64,000 bases of DNA from Drosophila pseudoobscura (lineage: Eukaryota > Arthropoda > Insecta > Diptera > Drosophilidae). The stretch is taken from positions 5,704,001-5,768,000 of the forward strand of contig NC_046680.1 of the NCBI RefSeq assembly GCF_009870125.1. Direction: 5' to 3'. Positions 7,632 through 17,857 of the stretch are shown one piece after another. A model generated the notes under the pieces. That model made no database searches. It saw only the letters and a list, made by a program, of their open reading frames with translations, and was not told the origin of the DNA. A program made the translations under genes and the position numbers. Position 1 is the stretch's first letter. Each line of letters opens with the position of its first letter.

Positions 7632-10600
7632 AGATTCTTCAGCTAAATATTCAAAGTCTGACACACAACAACAACAAACAGCTCCTCTCAATGTTCCTAG
7701 ACAACAACGCAATAGATATTGCCATCCTCTCAGAGATTTGGGTGTTGAATAACGCGGACTGCAGCATTTTAGAATATAACTTTGTCTGCAGGCCCAGAGT
7801 GGACGGCTACGGCGGGGTTGGCATCTACGTCAGGAAAAACATTCAATTCAGCATTTTAAAAATAGAGAACGACTTGGAAATTTTAGGAATAAAAACATTA
7901 AACCTCAAGAGCAACTTCAATATTTTTAGCATATATGCACCGCCATCAACAACAGTTTCACAGTTTAAATCGGGCACAAAAAAGTTTTTCGAATTCGCGG
8001 CTTCGCTTGACATACCCTCAATAGTGGGCGGGGACTTCAACGCTAGGTCTTCTATCTGGGGAAGTCCGATCTGTGATCGCAAGGGCCGCAGCGTTGAGAA
8101 TTCCACCCGGGAGGCCGGATTTATCTGCCTAAACGACGGTTCGCCAACCTTCTCCAGGAGCCCATCTCAATTCTCCGCTCCTGACCTTTCTTTTTCGAAC
8201 TACAGAAATGGAACTATTAACTGGCAAGTCCTCAAAACAAAAATTACGAACAGCAACCACTTCCCAATTGTATTATCAGTGCAAGGCCTAAATGTCCCCC
8301 TCCAAGGCAAGAAGATCCTTCACAACAGAATAGCCCGGATTCTGGGTGCAAGTGATTTCTCAAATCTGGAGGAGCTCAACGAAAAGGTGAAATCCCTGAC
8401 CTTAAAAAACACGGTCACATTCCCAAGCAAGAACAAGTACGTTGCTAAGAAATGGTGGAACGAGGAAACGGAAAAACTTTTTCGCGTGAGAAACGCTTGC
8501 AGGCAGAAATTTTACCTCACCAAAAAATTGGCTGATGCCAGAGCAACTTTAGAAGCTGACAAAAAGCTACAAAACCACGTAAAAAATCTTAGAAAGCGCA
8601 ACTTTTCCAAGTTCATAGAAGACGTCTCCTCATCGCCATCTATGTGGAGCAGGGTGAAGAACATAAAAAAATACGGACATATTAAAAATGTAGGGAACAA
8701 ATGGACGTACGAAGATGACAAAAACTTTCTTAATATGGTTAAAGCAACCCCATCCACGTCAAACAGTAGACCCCCTAAGAAAATTCCTGCCCCTTTGTTA
8801 GGACCAGACGACCCGGAACCCCTGGAACTGGAAGAATTCCTGGCCTTCCTAAAAACCAGGAACCCCAACTCGGCTAGAGGCCCTGATGGCATCTCGTTCA
8901 GGATGCTTCAAACGCTACCAAGTGGGAAAAAGCAAGACATTTTTGGAATTATAAATAAAGTATGGCTGAGTGGCGTCATCCCTGAAGTCTGGCGCAGGAT
9001 AAAAGTGGTACCCATCCCCAAGAAGAATGCAGACCCTACTTCCTTCCAAAACCATAGGCCGATTTGTTTGATTAACACGCTGTTCAAATCCATAGAGGGG
9101 TTGATAAAGTTGAAGCTGCACGAGCACATAGCAAACTGTGACCTGCTGCCGGACAGGTCCTATGCCTTCAGGAGAAACAGGTCCACGGCTCTCTGCATCA
9201 ACGACCTTATCAACAAAGTTCTGGCGCTGAAGGCGAGGGGTTGTCAGGTTGTCGCAGCCTGCCTGGATTTACAAAGAGCGTTCGACTGCGTAAGAGTGGA
9301 CACACTCGAGCACAGGATGAGGGATATGCGGTTCAATACAAGCCTCACGGCTTGGATCTCCAGCTTCCTTAACAAACGAATCCTCATAAAGGGCAAAAGC
9401 GAGGTAGAGGTGAACAGAGGTGTTTGCCAGGGTAGTTGTCTCAGCCCAACCCTTTTTAACCTTTACACAGCCGAACTACATGATATTAACAGTCATAACT
9501 GCTTACTGTTTCAGTATGCTGATGACTTTTTCATAGTATGTTTCCACAAAGACGTATCCATTGCGAAACGGGTGCTGGAAGACAGTATAGATAAGTTCGA
9601 GGAAAAATGCAATAGGCTAAACCTGTCATTCAATCCGGCGAAGTCTAAAGTGATTTACTTCAACAATCGTAGAACTGCGCTAAATATCTCGCATCAGGGA
9701 GTTGAAATCAGACAAGTAGAGCAGATCAAATACCTAGGCAGGACTATCTCAGCAAACAACTCAGCCTCTGGTCACATTGATCTGGCCATCTCGGAATCGA
9801 ACAGAAATTGTGCGTTTCTCAGATTACTCAGCGGGTGTCACTATGGTGTCAGCCCCAAAAGAGGGCTTATATTTTACAAGGCATTTGTCAGAAGTAGGCT
9901 AGAGTACGCGTGCTCATCATTCTGCAACCTGTCCAAATCTGCCTTGGCCAAAATCAAATCCCACTGCAACCATCACCTCAGAAAGTCCCTGGGTCTGATA
10001 ATCTGCACTCCCGTTCCTATCATATACCACATGGCAGGAGAACTTCCCCCGGACTACAGGATGAGATTCCTGGCGGCGAAAGAGTTGGTTAAGGTGTTTG
10101 CATTTAATCTCCCAGCAAGTGAAACAGTGTCAGCAAATAGGGATTTAAACACGGGCTACGCTAAGGCATATCGGGAGTTTGGCAGCATAATAGACAGAGT
10201 TGAGGTTTTCGAGAACACAGCTTCATTTTGCAATAAAATTAGCTCCGACTTAGAATTTTTCAAGGGCTCTGCACCCAACAAGCACGCTATAGACCAGGCA
10301 GGTATCATGCTGCTCCACGGGGAAAAGAAGGATCAGCTGACGAAGGGGGGTTTTGAAATCTATTACACGGATGGGTCAGTCGCCGATGGGCATTCCAGCG
10401 CCGCTTTCCTGCACGATAGGACAGGTTTTTTAGATAGCTATTACACGCACAAAACCCTTTCCTCGTTGTCCGCCGAGCTCCTTGCTATCGAGAAGGCATT
10501 GGACCATGCTATTTTGTACAATTTTCCTCGTGTCGCGCTCCTGACAGACAGCAGAAACGGGGCCCTCATTCTGGCGAAGAACATTCAGGATAACTCTATC

Positions 10601-11074
10601 GCCTACAAAATCAGAGAAAAGATCCAAAAAAATCCACATCTAAGAACTGTAGAGGTTCACTACATTCCCGGACACGCTAACATCCCTCAGAACACTTCAG
10701 TCGACGCAGCAGCCAAAGAAGCCCACAGACGAGGAAAATACACAGTGGTTAAATGGAACCTTAAAGACGCTATGTGCGAAATACACAGAATCCTAAAAGC
10801 AGAATGGGAGAGAGAATACGCCGAGTTTGCTAGTATCAAGCACCGTGGTTACTGCTCGCTTTTCCCCTCAACATCATCCAAACCGTGGTTCCTAAATAAA
10901 ACTAAACTTAAAGCCATTGACGCTAAAAGAATCAACAGACTGCTTAGCGGTAACGCATTCGATAGGCACACTCTCGCCAAAATGCATGTAGTTCCTAGCA
11001 ACATATGTGATACATGCGATAGTATCGATAACGCCTCGCATTTAATTTTCAATTGTACAAAGTACAACCACTAA
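7628..11074 (+). CDS. I-element ORF2: endonuclease, reverse transcriptase and RNase H (C-terminally truncated)
   Basis: About 1148 aa from ATG 7628. An upstream in-frame alternative start would overlap ORF1 and is less likely. Domains in order: APE-type endonuclease in roughly the first 220 residues (LNIQSL, ILSEIW, GGDFNARSSIWGS, SNHFPIV); reverse transcriptase with PIPKK, NHRPI, CLDLQRAFD, GVCQGSCLSPTLFN and the catalytic YADD at about residues 630-633; RNase H with YTDGS near 915, AELLAIEKAL, LLTDSRNGA and the HYIPGHAN/DAAAKEA region near 1011. A C-terminal CCHC-like C..C...H....C sits just before the stop. The stop lies inside the inserted palindrome at 11068-11098. After it the original frame resumes (TTRQNFPSLRKYND...) to TAA at 11228-11230. 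Confidence 0.88.
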   Translation: MKILQLNIQSLTHNNNKQLLSMFLDNNAIDIAILSEIWVLNNADCSILEYNFVCRPRVDGYGGVGIYVRKNIQFSILKIENDLEILGIKTLNLKSNFNIFSIYAPPSTTVSQFKSGTKKFFEFAASLDIPSIVGGDFNARSSIWGSPICDRKGRSVENSTREAGFICLNDGSPTFSRSPSQFSAPDLSFSNYRNGTINWQVLKTKITNSNHFPIVLSVQGLNVPLQGKKILHNRIARILGASDFSNLEELNEKVKSLTLKNTVTFPSKNKYVAKKWWNEETEKLFRVRNACRQKFYLTKKLADARATLEADKKLQNHVKNLRKRNFSKFIEDVSSSPSMWSRVKNIKKYGHIKNVGNKWTYEDDKNFLNMVKATPSTSNSRPPKKIPAPLLGPDDPEPLELEEFLAFLKTRNPNSARGPDGISFRMLQTLPSGKKQDIFGIINKVWLSGVIPEVWRRIKVVPIPKKNADPTSFQNHRPICLINTLFKSIEGLIKLKLHEHIANCDLLPDRSYAFRRNRSTALCINDLINKVLALKARGCQVVAACLDLQRAFDCVRVDTLEHRMRDMRFNTSLTAWISSFLNKRILIKGKSEVEVNRGVCQGSCLSPTLFNLYTAELHDINSHNCLLFQYADDFFIVCFHKDVSIAKRVLEDSIDKFEEKCNRLNLSFNPAKSKVIYFNNRRTALNISHQGVEIRQVEQIKYLGRTISANNSASGHIDLAISESNRNCAFLRLLSGCHYGVSPKRGLIFYKAFVRSRLEYACSSFCNLSKSALAKIKSHCNHHLRKSLGLIICTPVPIIYHMAGELPPDYRMRFLAAKELVKVFAFNLPASETVSANRDLNTGYAKAYREFGSIIDRVEVFENTASFCNKISSDLEFFKGSAPNKHAIDQAGIMLLHGEKKDQLTKGGFEIYYTDGSVADGHSSAAFLHDRTGFLDSYYTHKTLSSLSAELLAIEKALDHAILYNFPRVALLTDSRNGALILAKNIQDNSIAYKIREKIQKNPHLRTVEVHYIPGHANIPQNTSVDAAAKEAHRRGKYTVVKWNLKDAMCEIHRILKAEWEREYAEFASIKHRGYCSLFPSTSSKPWFLNKTKLKAIDAKRINRLLSGNAFDRHTLAKMHVVPSNICDTCDSIDNASHLIFNCTKYNH

Positions 11075-11098
11075 CCATATATACTGTATGGTTAGTGG
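11068..11098. repeat. 31-bp palindromic insertion with 5-bp target duplication in ORF2 of the I-element
   Basis: Perfect 12-bp arms CCACTAACCATA and TATGGTTAGTGG flank a 7-nt centre TATACTG. The insert is bracketed by the direct repeat TACAA (11063-11067 and 11099-11103). Removing the insert and one TACAA (36 bp, 12 codons) restores an uninterrupted ORF2 reading into the expected C-terminus. The insert itself carries TAA and TAG in frame. Confidence 0.8.
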
Positions 11099-11376
11099 TA
11101 CAACACAACAAGGCAAAACTTCCCATCTCTAAGAAAATATAATGATATTTACAAATTCTTTGAAAAAGAAAACACCAGCGCGTACCAAACACTAATTGAC
11201 TTCATCGATAAAACTGATGTAAAGCTATAAACAGCACTCCAACATCTTCTTTGACTTGGCAATTTCCACCTTCAAAAGGCGGGCGGCCAAATAATCCCAC
11301 GCTACTCACGGGTAGTTTGGTAACTTAAATCCCAAAAAAAAAAAAAATAAATAAATAAAATTTTTTTTGGTGCAAA

Positions 11377-14109
11377 ATGGGTGCAACTAAGAATTTAGAC
11401 CTGATTGGCACCATTGAAGATGATGCCGAGGTGGAGAATCTATCCGAGGACTCTGAAGCCGAAGTGGAGGTGAGAAAACACGATATATTTTATCCCTGAA
11501 TGAAAACTGAGACACTCCACAACCTTCTCTCACCCGTCGGCGCTCACAGTATCAACCCACAAAATTGCGACACAAGAAGGTAACAGAGTTCGAGAAGGGT
11601 TTCGAGTTTGTGGGCTCCGTTAAGGAGTACAACCAGGACACCTGGGACGATCTGATGAAGTATGTCAAGAGGAAAGCACAAAGACAGATGACAAGATTGC
11701 AGCCCGTCTGCAGAAACGTGGTGGAGCCGAGGCGGTGGCCGCCGAGCAAAGTGATGAGGACGAAATAGACCTTTCTGAGGATGAGCTCCAGCACGACAAT
11801 CTGCGTTTGCGGGAAAAGAAGCAAACCAAGAGCAAGAAGAAGAAAAAGGCCGAAGAAGAAGATGAGGATGAGGGTGAAAAAATGCAATTTGACGACACTG
11901 TGGAGGGCAACGAGCAAATCACCTCCTTCTATCAAATGAATCTTTCGCGTCCCCTCATGAGGGCCATCGGAGTACTGGGCTACATCTACCCCACGCCCAT
12001 CCAGGCCTCAACGATACCGATTGCCCTCTTGGGCCGGGACATCTGTGGCTGTGCTGCCACTGGTACGGGCAAGACGGCAGCCTATATGTTGCCCACACTG
12101 GAGCGTCTGCTGTATCGGCCACTCAATAACAAGGCCATCACCCGTGTCCTGGTTCTGGTGCCCACCCGTGAGCTGGGTGCCCAGGTCTATCAGGTGACGA
12201 AACAGCTCTGCCAATTCACAAGCATTGATGTGGGATTGGCCATTGGGGGCCTAGATGTGAAGGCACAGGAGGCTGTGCTGCGTCAGAATCCAGATATTGT
12301 GATAGCCACTCCTGGACGTCTTATAGATCACATCAAAAACACGCCCAGCTTTACCCTGGACTCCATTGAGGTGAGCTTATCCCCAGATATTCGATTGATC
12401 TTTCTTACTATTACTATGATGAATGTCCATCCTTGCGCTCTGAGCTCAACCCTGGGCAAAGCGGATAGCCTTGGTACTTGCAACTGCGCGGCAGATGCAA
12501 GCTGATCAGAGAGAGATTTAAATGAATATTCCCCATTTATAGTCAACGTCTAATTAGGTTTATTCTTGATTTACAGGTTCTCATCCTGGACGAAGCTGAC
12601 CGAATGCTGGACGAATATTTCGCAGAGCAAATGAAGGAGATCATCAATTCCTGTTGTAAGACGCGCCAGACCATGCTCTTTTCGGCCACGATGAGCGAGC
12701 AGGTCAAGGATTTGGCTGCCGTCTCGCTAGACAAGCCTGTCAAGGTCTTTGTAAACAACAATCAACAGGTGGCCTTTAATTTGCGGCAGGAATTCATACG
12801 CATACGCGAGGACAAGTAGGGAGATCGCGAGCCCATTTTGGCCAGCTTAATTTGTCGCACATTCCACGATCATTGCATGGTTTTTGTGCAGACCAAGAAG
12901 CAGGCCCATCGCTTGCACATCCTGTTGGGTCCATGGAAATCTGACCCAGCAACAGCGTTTGGAATCACTCAAGAAATTCAAGGAAGAGCAGATCGATGTC
13001 TTGATCGCCACAGATGTGGCAGCTCGTGGTCTGGACATTGTGGGTGTGAAGACAGTCATTAACTTTGTGATGCCCATTACGACAGAGCATTATATCCATC
13101 GTGTGGGCCGTACAGCGCGTGCCGGTCGTGCCGGTATCTCCGTCTCGTTGGCTGGTGAAAAGGAACGCAAGATTGTCAAAGATATTATCAAGAATGCCGA
13201 GAGCACCATTAAGAATCGCATTATTCCACCAGAGATTATTGAGAAGTATCGCAAGAAGCTGACTGCCCTGGAGCCAGAGATTCGTGAGTTCAAAAATCCA
13301 GTTATGATTTACCCTTAGACCCATCATTGATTCCATTCAGAAAACATTCTCGACGAGGAGCAGGCCGAGCGTCAGCTCGCCAAGACAGAGCAGCAACTGT
13401 CCAAAACCGAGCGTAAGCTCTTGGGCCAGACAAACGACAAACGCGGCTGGTTCCAAACAAAGCAGCAGCGTGAGGATGAAAAGAACCGACTCGCACTGAC
13501 CCCAAGTGACGAGGGCAAGACAGCTGGCGGCAAGGGCAAGGGTCACGGCCCGAACGCTGGTAAACGCAAGCGACCCGAATACGGCGGTGATGGTGAAGAT
13601 GGACCGCCTGTCAAGGAGCTGGATGCCAAGCGCCACAAGAAAAAAAAAGAGGAGCCGAGGAAAAAGACGCCTGAGCAGATGGCTAAGGAGCGGGCCATGA
13701 AAGAAATCGAGAAGGTGTCGCTGGTGCGGGCCAAAATGTCCAAGCTCCGCAAGCGCCCTGGGAAGCTAGGGGCAACTGAACCTACCAGATACGGGTCCAA
13801 TGCGGCGTCCAATCAACCTAAGCGGCGCGGCCCTCAATCGGCATTCACCAACGATTTGACCGATGTCAGTCGGGGTGGGGCATTGCGATTGAGGTAAGCA
13901 CATATATAATTGCATTTAAAGATAATTCCATTAACGCATTTACCTTCAAAACCAGATCCGAGGCTAACCGCCACAAGAAGATGACAAAGATTGCGGCCAC
14001 GAAGAAGGTCAGCACCGTGAAGCTGACAAACAAGGCGGGCAAAAACAAGTTCAACAAGGGAAAAAGCTTTGGCGGACCTCGCTTCCAAAAGAAGGATAAA
14101 AAGAAATAG
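11377..14109 (+). pseudogene. Rs1: Rs1 pseudogene, copy 2 of the duplicated helicase gene
   Basis: Exon structure is complete: 11377-11469, 11550-12370, 12577-13283, 13341-13893, 13956-14109. It starts at ATG 11377 (MGATKNLDLIG), followed by an acidic N-terminus. Three lesions are visible. First, a frameshift lies near 11670-11695, so the reading frame entering exon 2 (from 11550) runs out at 11768 while the helicase frame continues in another phase. Second, TAG at 12817-12819 replaces a GAG seen at the matching site in copy 1 (608-610). Third, a 26-bp deletion just after 12930 removes part of the segment between motifs IV and V. The Q-motif region, Walker A (ATGTGKT) and PTREL are otherwise readable in 11735-12370. 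An I-element sits directly upstream of the ATG and separates it from any upstream promoter. Confidence 0.9.
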
Positions 14110-14148
14110 TTATACGCTTACCTTATCAAAGCGAATACACAAATTAAT

Positions 14149-14364
14149 CTAAGCTGTCTTAGATTGTCTACAAAAGAACTCAATATTTTTCTTATGCTTT
14201 ATGGTGGCACCGAACTGTTTTATTGAATTGGAAACCCTAATCTTGGCTTCCAGCTCTGCGTTCGACGAAATTATGTGCCTGTCCTCCTTGGCGCCCAAGC
14301 CTGCAGCAGCTGATATCTGTCGCTCTGCGCTGGAGCTGGGCAAGTAAGTCCGCCACATAGACAA
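14149..14364 (-). other. Possible 3' exon remnant of an unknown gene (copy 2)
   Basis: Identical copy of the 1966-2181 minus-strand frame, with the same acceptor-like sequence and the same truncation by the DINE fragment upstream. Preservation between copies reflects recent duplication and says nothing about function. Confidence 0.22.
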
Positions 14365-14444
14365 CAGCAGGATTAGCGCTCTTTGCCCGTGTCCTTGTAC
14401 AACAATCTCTTACATTGAGTTTAAGGTGTGACAAGAATTATTAT

Positions 14445-14748
14445 AATGATCCGATCTGATCCAGATTCGGCAATCTGGTAGATATGGTCAATGATTCTGG
14501 GTTTTCGGGTTGTGGATGCAACAGGGCGAAATTTTAAACACACTTGTAGCAGTGTGATACCACAGGAGTCTGGATACAATAGTTTGTTGCTCTAGGTATT
14601 ATAGCCTTTGAGATATCAGCTAAGCGTTCATCGGGACGGATAGACAGACATAGCTATATCGACTCGGATATTGATGCAGATCAAGAATGTATATAAGCTA
14701 TCCACCACAAAACTAATACATTCCTTAGCTCTTCGGGTGCTGGGTGTA
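14445..14748 (-). mobile_element. DINE-like fragment upstream of the secreted-protein gene (copy 2)
   Basis: Base-for-base equivalent of 2262-2565, same orientation. Confidence 0.7.
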
Positions 14749-14957
14749 AAAACTTGACTGGTTGTCAAAATCAGAAATCAACTCATTTGTTAACTTTTCT
14801 TTTCCACAGCATGCCCTGGCAATTATGTTGCTCCATACCATACAATATAGTAGAGAGCGTAGACTCAAAGTGTTATAAGTATTTTTAATTTTATTTGAAA
14901 TTTGAAAAAAAAAAATAAAAAAAATTTTTAGTATTACAAATTTGTAGTCTGCGAAAA

Positions 14958-15873
14958 ATGTGGAAAATGAATTTGTACTCTGTGCTGTGCGCTTTTTGCC
15001 TCCTGTTTGTTGTAAGTACTGAAGTCGCTATTATTTTTATTTCTGATGAACACTCTACAACACGAACAATCCCAGATGATCCATCGACGACATGCCATAC
15101 TAGCAGTGCCGATCCACAGTGTGCAGGGTCCTCGAAGCTCGAACGAGTCGTCGCTGCAGGAGCCCCACGTTGATTCTGAGCATCCAAAGATAGTCGAGTC
15201 TATCATAAACCCTAGACAGGCACAAGCATTGGGGTCCGGTTCGAACATGGGACTGTCTACGGGCCTTGGCAGCAAATTCTCTTCGAAAGTGAGAAAAAAT
15301 TCACCGATGATGATCAGTGAGCAGCGAGAGGCCAGCGGTAAGCAACGGCGACTCCGAGCTATAGAAGATATTTTCGCTCGAGCAACGACGCGGCCCAAGG
15401 AGCTAACCATACCACTAGCACGCGGGATTGTGGACAGCATGGGCAGGCGAAAGAGCAACTATTGGACTGTCACCTACGGCGATGTGTGGAGGGACACGCG
15501 TCTCGTCGACTCTTACCAGAGCCGAGCCCCCCGTATCCACTTGGTGTCGAATCCACTCGTAAACTACTATCCCGACGACAAGAGACTCGCTACCGTGTGC
15601 AAGGATAAATCGACTTTAATAAGTGTTAGGGGACTTATCACGTTAAACTGGACAACCGAACGTATATACAGCAAGGTCTTCGTTCACAGGAAAATGCACG
15701 TTTCGAGGGATTGGGCGACAGGCATGTTAGACTTGTTTTGCCACGTGCCAAGGAAAGAACATGCAGGATATTTGAGAAGAGAGACCACAGTCCTAGCACA
15801 TTTGAGATGCACCACACTTGCCTTTCACAGGATGTCAGACATGATTCCAGGGTACCATCTCCAGAATTGGTGA
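14958..15873 (+). CDS. Unrecognised lineage-specific gene, probable secreted protein, two exons (copy 2)
   Basis: Same model as the copy at 2776-3691: exon 1 14958-15011 (signal peptide), intron 15012-15075, exon 2 15076-15873. The frame is fully open, and there is no nonsense or indel change relative to copy 1. The 11 substitutions all lie in the C-terminal 60% of the protein. Written copy 1 to copy 2 they are L/I, T/A, L/Q, F/L, Y/H, I/M, A/V, E/D, S/T, F/L and E/A. Six of them fall within about 55 nt, in the segment around VF(Y/H)RK and GMLD(F/L)FCH. Rs1 in the same duplicate has decayed, whereas this gene has stayed intact and changed. Confidence 0.55.
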
Positions 15874-15977
15874 TACCACATGAGTCTGGATACAATAGTT
15901 TGTTGCAGATGAATAATGTATGTATATTAGTTATCCACCACAAAACTAATATATTCCTTAACTCTTCGAGTCCCAGC
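15870..15977 (-). mobile_element. DINE-like fragment downstream of the secreted-protein gene (copy 2)
   Basis: Equivalent of 3688-3795. It again contains the gene's stop codon in its first bases. Confidence 0.65.
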
Positions 15978-16041
15978 AATCGGAGAGCAGGGCGGCCGAT
16001 ATGCAAAGCTGTAGAAATGGTGAGTAGGATATTGTTAGTTT

Positions 16042-17700
16042 AAGAATTTGGGCAGATATCGTGTCTTTCCACTCACCTTGTTAATGGGACACTGAAACTC
16101 TCCTGGCCGCTTGCAGCAGTCGGCCTCAACGTGGACATTGCGACAGTTTTCACAGGTGGTACCATCGCAGACCAGAGCCTTGTCGCTGCCCTCGGCTGTC
16201 AGCTGAACTAATCCGCCGGGCGATCCTTTCGTCACAGCGCCAGAAGACGGATATACAATCGTTGTTCATGTCACTACTCCCGCCACTTAAAATTATCTGG
16301 CCGGACACACGCTGTAGTTCTCCTTGTCCTCCAGTAGCATCAGATGCTTGGGGCACGAGCAGACGTCGTGAGTACTGCGTGTCCCGCTGGCTATGCAGAT
16401 GTGGGAACACTTTGTGCGACTGTGAAGACAATTGTGATTGCGCAGCACTTTCGCACCCGATGTCCACACGGCACTGATGTCGGTGAACTGCGACAGACGC
16501 TGCAGCTCCGCAGAACGACGTTCTCCGTTGACAGTGATCCGCTCCATTCCGGTCTTGTCATCCAGCCAGTACACAAATCCCCCCAAGGCGGCATTGTTGT
16601 TCACCGGAAACAAGGGTTTTCCTGTAGAGAGGGAACAGGAGATTAAACATGAATCCAGAGGGTCGGGTCCCCATATTGGTTGCTTACTTGTTCTTTCCTT
16701 TAAGGTCTATCACATCGATTCGCTTGCCATGGGCATAGTAGATCTTATCGGACTCATTGCCATCGACTCGGGCCTGAGTGGTGGCCTGATGGCTGCCGAC
16801 ATCTGTCGAGAGGAGCAGACGCCTCGCCTTCATGGCAAGCACGCCAATGTTGCGAGGCTTCTGCGAGTTCGCCAAAGAAGACTAAAGAGGAAACTTTTTA
16901 GAACACAGCTGAATAGGCGAGAGAGCTTCACTTGGGCACGGATATTCTTGCCGGACAGCGGCAGCGGCACATTCAGGCAGTCTGTCGTAGCTGTGGGGGA
17001 TGCAGGGCACGTTCTTGGCGAGGCTGCGGCTCTGGCCAGTCTGGATCAATGTCTCCTGTGCTCCAGTCGCTCCATTACACGTAGTCCTAGTTGCCAGCCA
17101 GTGTCCGACGCTTCTTGCCATCCAGTAGAGGCGTCTCGTCTCTTGGTCGAATATAAGCTCCGGGCCATGATTGCTTGCAGCTCGGATTCGTGCATCGTGA
17201 CGCGGCGTATGGAGTCCGAGGCGACTCTGTAGATGTACATGTAGTCGCGACGCGTCTCGAGGACCAGGGAACGCGGCTTCTCCACCCCCTTCCACAAGAG
17301 CACGCGCCGGCTGCTGCCATCCAAGCGGGTGATCTCGATGAGACGAGCCTCCGCATCGGACCGACGCGAGAACAGGTCCCATTTCCCACGTCTTTCCTTC
17401 GCACCAGACGCCAGAATCCTGAAGATGCCGGTGTCCCGACGCCAACCAGTACTTGTTGCCATCCAGTAAAGGCGTCTCGTCTCCTGGTCGAATCTGAGCT
17501 CCCGGCGTATGGAGTCCGAGGGGAGGGGGGCGACCTCTGTCCGGCTGTCCACTCCTTCCAGGATGCGCGCCCTCGGCGTTGTCCACTCTGCACAGGAATT
17601 TTCCTTTGAAACCAGCTGTTCGGCTGCACCAGCACCCCCTCGGCACCACGGCACCCCTCTGGCCAACGGCCTGCAAACGGCGTCCTAAAGTACCATCAAA
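16042..17700 (-). pseudogene. arr: Truncated, broken fragment of arrow, copy 2
   Basis: Same content as 3860-5530 on the minus strand: degenerate YWTD blades, EGF-like CLHSRTKCSHICIASG, and LDLa pieces ending at CPINK with an intron donor. It differs from copy 1 by about three substitutions (equivalents of 4466, 4676, 4869) and by a 12-bp shortening near 16388, where one of two CCCGCTG direct repeats and the intervening bases are missing. It is non-coding as an arrow protein and antisense to Gasz. Confidence 0.8.
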
Positions 17701-17857
17701 AAACAATTGCAGCTCTGGTCACGTTAACCAGCTGTTTCTGGCAGTGCTGGTGGTGTGACCAGAGGATGCCAGTCAGTGTGACCGCAAAGGCATCGAATTG
17801 AGCCAAAAATAATATAAATAATAATAAATAACGCTAACCCTAAAATTTAGCAAAATA
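17701..17857 (+). promoter_or_regulatory. Gasz promoter and 5' UTR region
   Basis: CAGTGTGACCG at 17774-17784 is an exact reverse-strand core-promoter motif 1, and GGTGTGACCA lies about 25 bp before it. This housekeeping/germline-type promoter lacks an obvious TATA box. The duplicated block ends at 17829, so only the last 28 bp before the ATG are unique to this copy. Confidence 0.5.

Larger units (their letters stand above)
5800..11360 (+). mobile_element. Nearly complete I-clade non-LTR retrotransposon (LINE)
   Basis: It has two overlapping ORFs in the same orientation, gag-like ORF1 and endonuclease-RT-RNase H ORF2, followed by a 3' UTR and a tail of poly-A plus AAATAAATAAAT near 11333-11360. 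An APE-type endonuclease together with an RNase H domain is the I-clade arrangement, as in the Drosophila I factor. The 5' boundary is approximate. The tail abuts T-rich sequence 16-20 bp before the Rs1 copy 2 start codon. ORF2 is interrupted near its end by a 31-bp palindromic insertion at 11068-11098; otherwise both frames are open, which suggests a young element. Confidence 0.85.
12210..17829. repeat. Tandem segmental duplication, copy 2
   Basis: This is the partner of 1-5659. The homologous block ends at 17829, 28 bp before the Gasz start codon. The unit probably begins at 5660, because that sequence follows the copy 1 breakpoint. The repeat unit is therefore about 12.17 kb including the I-element. 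Copy-specific lesions here are the Rs1 nonsense codon at 12817, a 26-bp deletion after 12930, 11 substitutions in the secreted-protein gene, and a 12-bp shortening near 16388. Whether copy 1 also carried the I-element cannot be seen, because its left half is outside the window. Confidence 0.93.

Noticed and set aside
1..17829. Duplication as a pure assembly artefact
   Set aside because: Copy-specific indels, a nonsense change and an I-element between the copies argue for real tandem copies. Uncollapsed haplotypes cannot be fully excluded without reads.
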